NCBI RefSeq assembly: GCF_000142905.1
Contig: NW_013657672.1
Span: forward strand, 258,836 to 322,835
Source: Thecamonas trahens ATCC 50062
Lineage: Eukaryota; Apusozoa; Apusomonadida; Apusomonadidae
Length of the DNA stretch: 64,000 nt
Direction of reading: 5' to 3'
This document shows, piece by piece, positions 49,382 through 58,400 of this stretch. The translations under genes and the position numbers were made by a program. Numbering within the stretch: position 1 is the first letter of the stretch; every line of letters begins with the position of its first letter. The notes under the pieces are model-generated. The model was not told the DNA's origin. It searched no databases and saw only the letters and a list, made by a program, of their open reading frames with translations.

Positions 49382-51685
49382 CTACAGAAATGGGTTGATG
49401 GGAGAGTCGCGGAGTGGTTGGCCAGCAGGGTCTGTGACAGGGTCAGCGGGGTCAGAATCAGCGGGATCGGAATCAGCTGGTGATGACGAGCCTCCGACGA
49501 CGTTTGGGCCCGCGTTGGCGGCGTTGTCAGCGTCGTCAACGGGGTCTACAGCAGGAGTAGAGGCAGGAGCAGGAGCAGGAGCAGGAGCAGTAGTATCTGT
49601 ACCAGCGGTTGTTCCTGTGGCAGTGGAGGAGGCGGCGGCGGGATCGGTGTCCGAATCGGTCGAGCCGGCGGTGCCAAACAAGGCGTTCGGCGAGTCAGCG
49701 ATAGGATCCGAAGTGTGGAAGATGTTGATGCCACGGGTGAGGTGGGTCCGGGCCGAGTAGAGGACTCGGGCGCGCTCGAGAGCGTACTTGGAGCGGGGAG
49801 TGAAGGAGACGGCCTGGAGCTGGACGGCAAGGCCGGCGAGGAGGCCCTGGCGCTCGCGAGCGGCGCGGATGGTGCGCGAGACGGTCTTGACGAGGGCGTC
49901 GCGAACGTCAAAGACCCTGTCGCGGTTGTAGCGGGCAAGAGCGGTGGCTGTAGCATCTGTGGCAGCCTCCAGCTGTGACTCTGCATTCTGCCGGGTGGCC
50001 TGGGCGTCGCGGAGCGCGTCGCGTGCAGCGACAATGGCGTCGTTATCGCCCGACTTTGCAAAGAGCTTGTCGTACTTGGCTTGCTTGGAAGCAACGGCCG
50101 AGTCGGCCTTGCGGAGGGCAGTCGATGCGTGCATACGCGGAGTGAGTGCGTGAGTGACTGAGCGGGTGAGACCTGAGTACTCACCGAGCTCGAGCTCGAA
50201 GAACAGCTGCGAGGCGAGAAGGTGGGTCTCGACGACGGCGGTGAAGTCTGTGCTACGGACAAGGTCGCCGATGTCGGGCACAATGGCCGGCGGAAGCGCG
50301 GAAATGCTGGAGAGTACAGCTGCGGTCTTGTCAAGGGTGAGGATGGTCTTGCGCGAGAGCGAGTCAATCTTGTCGAGGGCGGCGCGGATGGTCTTGATAC
50401 CTTTGCCAAAGGCGATAGCAGCATCGAGATCTAATGCAAAGCGGCCGTCGAGGTCCTTGGCCGGCTTGTACTTGACGCGCTTGTGCTTCTCGATGGCCTC
50501 CATCGAGGTAAGGAAGCGGACGAGAATGGGGTTCGCGGCGAGATCCGGATGAGCGGCGAGGCGGCGGAGGTACGACTCGTACGAAGCCTGCAGGAACTGC
50601 GAGTTGCCAAAGGCCAGCGCCTCCTTGGACGGGAGAGCAGGGTGAACGATGTACGGAAAGTCGGCCTTGAGCTCGTCGTGAAGCCACTCAAAGTTGTTGG
50701 CGACGCGCGAGACGGTGAACTCGACCATGCCGTGAGTTCGTGACTGGGCCGGCAGCCTGTCGCGATAGACCGGCAATGAGGTGACAGTAGCAATGGTGAA
50801 GATGAGATCCTTCTTCTTCTCAACCTGAGTCACACCCGAGACCGAAATGAGGACGGTGGGGTTGGTTTTGGACACAACGTTGGCGCGGCGGAGCTGGGCC
50901 GAGACAGTGGCGGGCCTTTCGGGCAGCGGCTCGGTCTCGGGAATGTCAGCGGCACGGATGCCGACCGACGGCGAGACTGGGACGGAAGCCGATGGCGAGG
51001 GTGGCGATGCCGAGCGTACCGGCGAGGCCGCTAGATTCCTGAGCGCCGAAATCCAGTTGTTTCGGGCGCCGTCCGAGTCGGCCACAAACAGGAACTCGGT
51101 GAGGCTGCCAGACGACGACGGGTTGGGAGCCCGGATGGCAAAGGCGAGCGAGCCGTCGTCGGCCGACGCTGGCGAGGCATCGAGGGTGGCGCTGGAGAGG
51201 TCGAGAACGTGAGCAGGCTTCTTGGCCTTGGCATTCTTGTATACAAGCAGCATCTGCGGCGCAGGAGGCGATTCACGGAGCGCGAGCACAAATCGCGAGC
51301 TGAACGATGACATGAACTTGTGGCCTTTCTTCACACTCAGCTTGCCCCACATAGCGGCTGATGTTAGGACGTTGGTGGCTGGCGTGGAAGCAATGGATTC
51401 GATGGTGTAAGCAGCAGCGACCGCACTATCGGCATCTCCAGCCGGGTCGGCATCTTCAGCCGGGTCGGCATCTCCAGCCGGGTCGGCATCTCCAGTCGGG
51501 TCGGCATCTTCAGCCGGGGCGGCATCTTCAGCCGGGTCAGCATCTCCAGCCGGGTCGGCATCTTCAGCCGGGGCGGCATCTCCAGCCGGGTCGGCATCTC
51601 CAGCATTCCCAGAATTCACAACGTCTTCAACGACTTCATAGCCCTTCGCAGGCACAAGGACCTCGTGACCAGCATCGTCCGCCAT
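49382..51685 (-). CDS. Sorting nexin with PH, PX and BAR-like domains
   Basis: Encodes 767 residues from MADDAGHEVLVP. An acidic repeat region (residues about 25-85) is followed by a PH domain (MWGKLSVKKGHKFM ... NNWISALRNLA), a Ser/Pro linker, a PX domain (HGMVEFTVSRVANNFEWLHDEL ... HPALPSKEA ... YLRRLAAHPDL) and a long helical BAR-type region. The RRYSDF block that binds PI3P in most PX domains reads RVANNF, so lipid preference may differ. The last 80 residues are Pro/Ala/Asp-rich, ending NPFL. The layout fits an endosomal membrane-tubulating nexin of the SNX-BAR type with an added PH domain. It lies 106 bp downstream of CC2D1 on the same strand, though separate promoters are likely. Confidence 0.83.
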   Translation of the reverse strand: MADDAGHEVLVPAKGYEVVEDVVNSGNAGDADPAGDAAPAEDADPAGDADPAEDAAPAEDADPTGDADPAGDADPAEDADPAGDADSAVAAAYTIESIASTPATNVLTSAAMWGKLSVKKGHKFMSSFSSRFVLALRESPPAPQMLLVYKNAKAKKPAHVLDLSSATLDASPASADDGSLAFAIRAPNPSSSGSLTEFLFVADSDGARNNWISALRNLAASPVRSASPPSPSASVPVSPSVGIRAADIPETEPLPERPATVSAQLRRANVVSKTNPTVLISVSGVTQVEKKKDLIFTIATVTSLPVYRDRLPAQSRTHGMVEFTVSRVANNFEWLHDELKADFPYIVHPALPSKEALAFGNSQFLQASYESYLRRLAAHPDLAANPILVRFLTSMEAIEKHKRVKYKPAKDLDGRFALDLDAAIAFGKGIKTIRAALDKIDSLSRKTILTLDKTAAVLSSISALPPAIVPDIGDLVRSTDFTAVVETHLLASQLFFELELGEYSGLTRSVTHALTPRMHASTALRKADSAVASKQAKYDKLFAKSGDNDAIVAARDALRDAQATRQNAESQLEAATDATATALARYNRDRVFDVRDALVKTVSRTIRAARERQGLLAGLAVQLQAVSFTPRSKYALERARVLYSARTHLTRGINIFHTSDPIADSPNALFGTAGSTDSDTDPAAASSTATGTTAGTDTTAPAPAPAPASTPAVDPVDDADNAANAGPNVVGGSSSPADSDPADSDPADPVTDPAGQPLRDSPINPFL
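51431..51605 (-). repeat. 18-bp minisatellite in the nexin N-terminus
   Basis: About nine copies of an 18-base unit encoding DADPAG, DAAPAE or DADPAE. It makes a long acidic, probably disordered leader that is likely to be length-variable. Confidence 0.88.
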
Positions 51686-51984
51686 GACCGACCACAAGAC
51701 AGGCAAGGAGCAAGCACACACACACACACACAAACACACAGAGAAAGTGGGTCCTTATACTCCCGCCACCAGTACGTCCACTCTTGCCTTCAGAGTCCAA
51801 CGAGTCGGGTGGTTGCTACTCTAGCGGTCTGGCGGGCCTTGTCTCCTCGCAGGCGGTGGCGATCGTGTGGGCGGTAGCGATCACAGGCGGTGGCGATCGC
51901 ACGGGCGGTGGCGATCGCGCGGGCGGTGGCGGCCACCACCTTTCCCCTCGCCCACCTCTCCCTCCCCTTCCCTTTGCCACTACC
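51686..51984. other. Divergent promoter region with CA repeat and GGCGGTGGCGATCG minisatellite
   Basis: 299 bases between the nexin and the Med21-like gene. A (CA)n stretch lies at about 51714-51735. Four to five copies of an 18-20 base unit built on GGCGGTGGCGATCG occupy about 51850-51935. The GCGATCGC words are palindromic and could be protein-binding sites shared by both genes, but this is speculation. Confidence 0.6.
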
Positions 51985-52506
51985 ATGACCACCCCGGCTA
52001 CTCCTACCTCCACCTCTCCTGTCGACGAGCTGCAAAGCCACCTGGCTACCCTGCACCAGGTCATGGCCACGGCTGTCCACGCTCTGGCCACGCACGCCCC
52101 TCCGATGGCCTTTGACTCGCCGGGCGCCACAACGCTGGAGGATGGGGGGTCCTCTTCTTCTTCTGCTGCTGCTGCTGGTGGTGATGGTGGTCCTGCTCCT
52201 GCTGGAAGTGCTGATCCAGCGGGCCAAGCTGTTTCTCCCGAAGTCCAGCACATCATCACCGATCAGGTGGGAATGCTGACAAAGGCTGTCGAAGGTCTCC
52301 GCGCTGCCATCGGAGAGCTCGGCCCGCTGGCAATCGACCCGGAAGAGCTGGACGCTTCCATCGAGGCATTGCAGGCAGAAGCTAATGACGCTACCCTCAA
52401 ACTCATGGCCGAAGCCGATGCCTTTCGCGCTTGGTCGCACTCGGTCGAGGCTTCGCTTGCCCCAGACGCTCTTGATCTCGGCCCGCACCCGCCCACCGAC
52501 GCATAG
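51985..52506 (+). CDS. Mediator subunit 21-like protein
   Basis: Encodes 173 residues. The N-terminal helix DELQSHLATLHQVMATAVHAL then THAPPMAF resembles the start of Med21/Srb7 (LTQLQDAVNSLADQF ... APPASF). After a Ser/Gly/Ala linker two long helices follow (MLTKAVEGLRAAIGELGPL and DASIEALQAEANDATLKLM), matching the coiled-coil hairpin of Med21, with an acidic end. Med21 dimerises with Med7 in the middle module of Mediator. The match is by pattern only and could be another small coiled-coil protein. Start context taccATGa. Confidence 0.5.
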   Translation: MTTPATPTSTSPVDELQSHLATLHQVMATAVHALATHAPPMAFDSPGATTLEDGGSSSSSAAAAGGDGGPAPAGSADPAGQAVSPEVQHIITDQVGMLTKAVEGLRAAIGELGPLAIDPEELDASIEALQAEANDATLKLMAEADAFRAWSHSVEASLAPDALDLGPHPPTDA

Positions 52507-52765
52507 CTCCGTCCTGCCGTGCCCGCGCTTGCCCGCCGCTCCTGCTCGCCCCACACCCTCTCCCCCAGATTCTGCACTGCAGCAGGTCTCACCCCATCAT
52601 AACATCCCTAAGCCGAGCTTGACTCTGATCTGATCCCGCATCCCCCCCCTCCCCCCCCACACACCCGAGTCGCCCTTGTCACCTCAGGCCCAGGCCCAGG
52701 CCCAGGCCCAGGTCCGACCCCACTCCCAGACGCCTCCACCGCACTCCCCGCCCCCATCCCCGACC
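52507..52765. other. Intergenic region with CAGGCC repeat
   Basis: 259 bases between two genes on the same strand. A CAGGCC repeat lies at about 52685-52711 within a C-rich stretch. Nothing else is recognised. Confidence 0.5.
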
Positions 52766-54018
52766 ATGGCCAATGCGGTCCCCAACTCCACCCTCTACGT
52801 CAACAACCTCAACGAGAAGGTCAAACTANNNNNNNNNNNNNNNNNNNNNNNNNNNNNNNNNNNNNNNNNNNNNNNNNNNNNNNNNNNNNNNNNNNNNNNN
52901 NNNNNNNNNNNNNNNNNNNNNNNNNNNNNNNNNNNNNNNNNNNNNNNNNNNNNNNNNNNNNNNNNNNNNNNNNNNNNNNNNNNNNNNNNNNNNNNNNNNN
53001 NNNNNNNNNNNNNNNNNNNNNNNNNNNNNNNNNNNNNNNNNNNNNNNNNNNNNNNNNNNNNNNNNNNNNNNNNNNNNNNNNNNNNNNNNNNNNNNNNNNN
53101 NNNNNNNNNNNNNNNNNNNNNNNNNNNNNNNNNNNNNNNNNNNNNNNNNNNNNNNNNNNNNNNNNNNNNNNNNNNNNNNNNNNNNNNNNNNNNNNNNNNN
53201 NNNNNNNNNNNNNNNNNNNNCTCATTTATCTGCAAACTGCCAGGGTACGTCCCTTCCCCACCCCCACCCCCCCCCCCCTCCTCCCCCGTGCCCCCCCCTC
53301 CCTGGCCCCCCATCCCCCCTCCCCTCCTCCACCCCCCCCCCCTCCTCCTCCCTCTACTACCACTACCACTACCACAGAACTGAAGGAGAGCCTCTACGAA
53401 GCATTTGCGCCATACGGGTCTGTGCTCGAGGTGGCGGCCAAGAAGTCGCTTCGAATGCGTGGGCAGGCCTTTGTCACCTTTGCCACGGTGGTGCAGGCGA
53501 CTCAGGCCATGCAGAAGATGCAGGGATCGGTCTTCTTTGACAAGCCCATGCACATCGCATACGCAAAGGACAAGTCGGACGCTGCCGCAAAGGCAGAAGG
53601 CAACCTGGAGGCTCATCAGGAGGCCCGCAAGAAGCGCAAGGCCGAGGCCGAGGCTGCCGCTGCTGGCCAGATGCCCGAGAGCGAGGAAAACCCGGCGGCA
53701 AAGCGCCAGCACCGCTCCATGGCCGACTCGGAGGCCCCGGCCGCGGCCTCGGAGGCCTCGGCGCCGGTGGCGGGCTCGCTCATGCCGTCGCAGACGCTGC
53801 TGCTGCAGGATCTGCCTCAGGCGTGTGACACGGACATGCTCACCACCCTCTTCTGGCAGTTCCCGGGCTTCAAGACCGTCACCCTCCCGCCTGGTGACCG
53901 CCGCGTTGCCTTCGTCGAGTTTGAGGACGTTGCCCAGGCCTCAGTCGCACACACCTCTATGCAGGGCTTTGACCTGCAGGGCTCCAAGCTTGCTGTTACC
54001 TTTGCTCACTCGGCCTAG
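52766..54018 (+). CDS. U1A/U2B''-type snRNP protein with two RRMs (interrupted by assembly gap)
   Basis: Exon 1 starts at ATG 52766 with STLYVNNLNEKVKL, the RNP2 end of U1A/U2B'' RRM1. Bases 52829-53220 are N. After the gap, 24 bases and a GTACGT donor (53245) lead into a C-rich intron. The last exon 53378-54018 resumes with LKESLYEAFAPYGSV and the RNP1 RMRGQAFVTF, then DKPMHIAYAKDKSD, a Lys/Glu/Ala-rich linker with KKRKAEAE, and RRM2 (QTLLLQDLPQA ... RRVAFVEFEDV). It binds the stem-loop of U1 and/or U2 snRNA in the spliceosome. Its stop TAG overlaps the stop of the convergent ELP4 gene. Confidence 0.88.
52829..53220. other. Assembly gap of 392 N
   Basis: Undetermined bases inside RRM1 of the snRNP protein. 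Both flanks contain CAAACT (left edge TCAAACTA, right edge GCAAACTGCCAG), so the true gap may be small or even an unrecognised overlap. Confidence 0.98.
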
Positions 54019-55190
54019 AACAGCTCGAGCCCCCCACCGCTGCTCCCCAGGCCGCCGCCGCCGCCGCTGCTGCTGCTGGCGCTGCTGGCTCCGGCGGCCT
54101 CGATGGTTGCAGCTCCTCCGTCGGCCTCGCTCTCTTGCTCCGGCGGGAGATGAAGCTCGTCGATGCACACCCGCGTCCGCTTGATCTTAAATCCGAGCCG
54201 CTTACCCGTCAACGCCGACGCCGCCGTCGACCGCAGCGCCGGCAGGGAGACCAGGTCGAAGAATCCGTGCATCGGCGGGTCAAACAGCCGCGCCAGCCGC
54301 GACCCGCTGGCAAACGTTGTCAGCCGCACACACAGATCTGCACTCGCTACAACCTGCGCGCTCGCGGAAGGCCCCAGCCGCGCCAGCTCGGCGCTCACCC
54401 ACACCACTCCCGAGCCGTACGATCGGACGAGCGCACCCAGGCTAAACACAAACCGCACCTGCTCCGCCACCGACGCCCGCAACCGCGACTTGTCCCCGAG
54501 CCCGACCACCGCCACGCGCCCGACCACACCATCAGTCTTGCACCGTGCGAGGAAGCTTGCTACAGCCAACCGGCACGCCTCCAAGCCATCGCCGTCGGCA
54601 CCATCCAGGTCAAACCCGTCGACTCCAACAGCGGCCACTGCCTCAGCTCCGGCACGAGCTCCGAGATCAAAGCGGTGGACAAAGCCTCCATCACCAGCTC
54701 GAGCGCTGCTTCCAGCTGGCGTGGCCGACGCGGCCGCCTCGCGGGCGTACTGCTTGTACTGCCACGCGATGCGGAGTTCATCATCGCTCACGCCCGGTGG
54801 GGCTTTGCGTGACCGCACCTTGCCGCCTCCCGCACCGTCTGTCCGCGGCTCGTCCGGCAGGGCGGTGTACGAGCCAGGGAGGGCGGCGGCAGCGACAGCG
54901 GCGGGTGCTGGTGAGGCGAGGAAGAGCGGCTGGCGGGCGTCGGCAGCGGGGCCACGCAGCACGCTCTGGGCGGCAAACAACCGCAACAGCGTGCTTGCTG
55001 ATGTTGCTCGTGGCGTCACCTCGTCAGCCACCACCATCGAGCCCAGGACGAGACCACCGCCCAGGACGGCGTCCACCTCGTCGGCGCCCGACGAGACCAG
55101 CATATGGCCCGAGAGCACAGACGGTCGGCTCCCGGGCGCGAGCACCTTGGCCCGCTTCGACTTGCGCGCTCGCGGCTTGAATGACGACAT
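54015..55190 (-). CDS. ELP4: Elongator complex protein 4 (PAXNEB/ELP4)
   Basis: Encodes 391 residues from MSSFKPRARKSKR. The family signature follows: GSRPSVLSGHMLVSSGADEV then DAVLGGGLVLGSMVVADEV, corresponding to the RecA-like core where Elp4 keeps a GGGL loop rather than a working P-loop. Downstream blocks are LRIAWQYKQY, FVHRFDLGAR, VAVVGLGDKSR and DELHLPPEQES. Elp4 forms a hetero-hexameric ring with Elp5/Elp6 that binds tRNA for wobble-uridine modification. The C-terminus is Ser/Gly-rich and ends GGGLELF. Its TAG stop (54015-54017) and the TAG of the U1A/U2B'' gene (54016-54018) share one CTAG. Confidence 0.85.
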   Translation of the reverse strand: MSSFKPRARKSKRAKVLAPGSRPSVLSGHMLVSSGADEVDAVLGGGLVLGSMVVADEVTPRATSASTLLRLFAAQSVLRGPAADARQPLFLASPAPAAVAAAALPGSYTALPDEPRTDGAGGGKVRSRKAPPGVSDDELRIAWQYKQYAREAAASATPAGSSARAGDGGFVHRFDLGARAGAEAVAAVGVDGFDLDGADGDGLEACRLAVASFLARCKTDGVVGRVAVVGLGDKSRLRASVAEQVRFVFSLGALVRSYGSGVVWVSAELARLGPSASAQVVASADLCVRLTTFASGSRLARLFDPPMHGFFDLVSLPALRSTAASALTGKRLGFKIKRTRVCIDELHLPPEQESEADGGAATIEAAGASSASSSSGGGGGLGSSGGGLELF

Positions 55191-55413
55191 GTCTACCTGG
55201 TGTGCAAGGGTGTGAAAGTGGTGTGTGTCGTTCTTGCTCCTCCCTACTCGATCCTGCCCGGCCAAGTCGACCACGGTCAGCTCGTCACGGATCGACCAAG
55301 GTTCCCCCCCCACCAGGTTGATCCTGTTCGACCGGCACTCGGCCAAGTCGATCGGCTAGAACCCGGCATACTCAACATGTCTTCAAAGACTTCATTTCAA
55401 GTGTTCATGATGA

Positions 55414-58400
55414 CTAGCTCGATGAGCTCGACGATCCGGACTGAGAGCTCGATGCCGAGGCGGTTGGTGCTGTGGCAAGGCCCGGTGGCGGCATCGGCGG
55501 CGGTGCGATAAAGACGTTCGTTCCCGAGTCGGCCTCCCAAGTCGCGGCGGCCTCAGTGATGGCCAGGTCCGAGAGCGCCGGGTCTGAGATGACTGCGGTG
55601 TGTGCCTCAGACGATGAGATAACAGTGGTGGCCGGCGTCGCAGCCACAAAGAACTGGTCGTTGATGGCCATGCGCTCGCCCTCGCCCTCCCCTATCATCG
55701 CCATCTCAGTCCCGAGCACGCCGGTGGCATGCGCGGCCTTCTCGGCCCACTCCTCCTCACGGCGGAGGACCACAAAGTCGTAGGCAACGCCACCGAGAAT
55801 GGCGAGGACATTGATCGAGATCGAGACAATGAGCATGATGTCACGGACAAGCGCGTCCTCGATGGCAACTGCCCAGAGGACCGCTGTGCACGAGGCGAGA
55901 CAGACAACGGCAAGAATGTTGTGCTGCTTGCGCGCGTACGGCTGGAGGAAGGCAAGATGAGCGAGGGCAATGCCGAGGACACCGCGGGTGATGGCGGCGC
56001 GCGCCGAGACCTGGGCGAAGATGGTGATGGCCATGACGACGCCGAGCTTGCGGATGAGAATGGCAGCCTCGTACCACCACGCATGGTCCATGAACCGCCC
56101 GACGAGAAAGCCAAACTTGAGGACAAAGAGGAACGGATCGAGCGATGAGCGCTTCGAGCGGAGGAGTGCGACGACAAAGACCGGGAGCCCGACGCCGTAC
56201 GCGGCCACAAAGAGGAGTGCGACTGGGAAGATGCTCCAGTAGAACGAGTCATAGCACGCGTTGGTCGGCGCGTCCTCGATGTGGTACATGCCCTCCTTGT
56301 CTTCGCGGCAAGCAAAGAACGAGAGCGCCATCGCGGTCAACGGCAGGTAAAGCAGGACGAGTGCCTGGTAGTAGCCACGAATGCACGCATCCTTGATGGC
56401 CGCCGGCGTGAGAATGTTGGCGTCCTCGGCCTCTTCCAGCGCCGCTTCCCGCCGCTTGGCGATGCGCGGCAGGACCAAGAAGCGAATGAGGAAGCCTACG
56501 ACAACAAAGATGAGCGCAAAGATAATTGTTGATGACATGATAAGAAAGTACTTGACAAAGTAGATGCGGTCGGTGTTGGCCAGGCACTCGGGCGAGGTCA
56601 GGTCGAGGTTGAGGTTGATGAACGAGATGCCGTCGAGGAATGCAGTTGCAAACGAGGACCACTGCATGTTGAGCCGGCCGTAAATGGCCGAGATCTGCAA
56701 AGAGTTGAGTCCGATCATGACAGCGGCAAACTTGTACACTGATCGCTGCTGGGTGTTGAACCAGACAAGGAAGCAGACGAGGACAAAGGCGCCGATGAGG
56801 AACATGGCAATGAGCGGGCCAGACTGTCCGCGGCACTTGTGGCATGTCTCGCCGATGACAAAGTAGTCTTGAGCGCAGCGGCCACAGAACCGTCCGGTGT
56901 AGCCTTCGGCGCAGCGGAAAGGCTCGCCGCCTGCACATGCCGACGGGTTGGGGCACTCGAGGAAGACGCCCGGGTCTTCTGTGGGGAACGAGCCCGGGAG
57001 TGCCACCGGAAGCGCCAGGCCTCCGCGGCACGATGCGCCGGCCGGGCACGGCACGCAGCCGGCTTCGACCATGATCGTGGCACTGCGAGCCCAGAATCCG
57101 CGCTCGCACACACATGCCCCGCCGGTGGTTGCAATTGCCAAGCTCACGTTGCCCGATTCGGACGCAAGGACCGCGGTGTTGGGCGGGCAGAGCGTGCACG
57201 AGGTCGACCCTTCGACAAGCGCAAACTGTCCGACCGGGCACGGAATGCAAGGCGCAACAGAGGGTCCTTCCGAGTATGTGTTGCCTGGGCAGAGCCCGCA
57301 CCGCACAAAGCTGGAGAGCCGCGCGTCATCGGTCCGTCCGCGCCCGGCTGGGCATTGCGACACGTTCACGTTCCACTTGTAGTTGGGCAGATCGAGGGCA
57401 AAGCCAGCCGGCTGCGAGAGCCCGGCCTCGAGCGCGACGCTCACCTGCGAGTTGGCTGAGAGGATATTCGCAGCGCCCTCGACCAGGACGTTGGCAAATG
57501 AGATGACGTCCGAGGTGAGGAAAAGCGCTGCAGTCGTCGAGAGCTGGGCCGCCGACGCACCATCACCGACGATCTTGAGCTCGAGCGACGTCGCCCGGTC
57601 GGTGATTGCCACGCCAAAGACATCGAGGAGAGTGAATTGGACGCCAGTCAAACCCTCGCCCGAAATGAGCTCGGCTACCGGCGCCACGATTCCTGCCGAC
57701 GGCACAAACGCGAGCTCAACGCCTGGTGAACCCTTGGAGCCGCCCAGATCGGTACCAGCCATGGCCACCCACGGCGCGACCGCGTTGGGCGCATCGTCAC
57801 AGGTGGCGAGACCCGGCGCGGGCGGGCAGACAAAGAGCGCGTTTCCACGACCGACGGCAGCATTGCCTGTCATAGCAACAGGCGCTGCACCTGACATCGG
57901 AAGTTCACAAACAAAGGCGAGGCCGCCGTACGCGGCATTGTTGTTCTCAACGCTGGTTGTGCCCGAGAGCTGAAGGCCGAGGCTTGAGACGTCGCGATGT
58001 GCACAGGCGCGGGCCGAGACAGACGTCGACGCCACCAAGGTTGGCAGCGGGAGGTCCGGCAGCGCGTCGGGCGAGGCCTTGGCGGTGGTGGCAAAGGCGC
58101 CGCCCCAGGCGACAGCAGCGTTGTCAGCGACCGAAACGTCGACGACGGCGACGGTAGCGGTCTCGCCGCGGATCCGCAGCCCGCCGCCACCGCGCTCGGC
58201 AGAGTTGGACATGATCGTGCCTGACGCGAGGCGAGCGTCAACGCTTGCGCCAGACTGGCTAGCGGCAAGAGTCATGGCACCACCGTCGCGCCCGGCTGTG
58301 TTGGACTCGACATTAAAGTCGGTGACCGAGACGTTGATGCTGGCACCGGCCGACGACGCGTCGGCATAAATGGCGCCGCCGTCGAGAACTGCCGAGTTGC

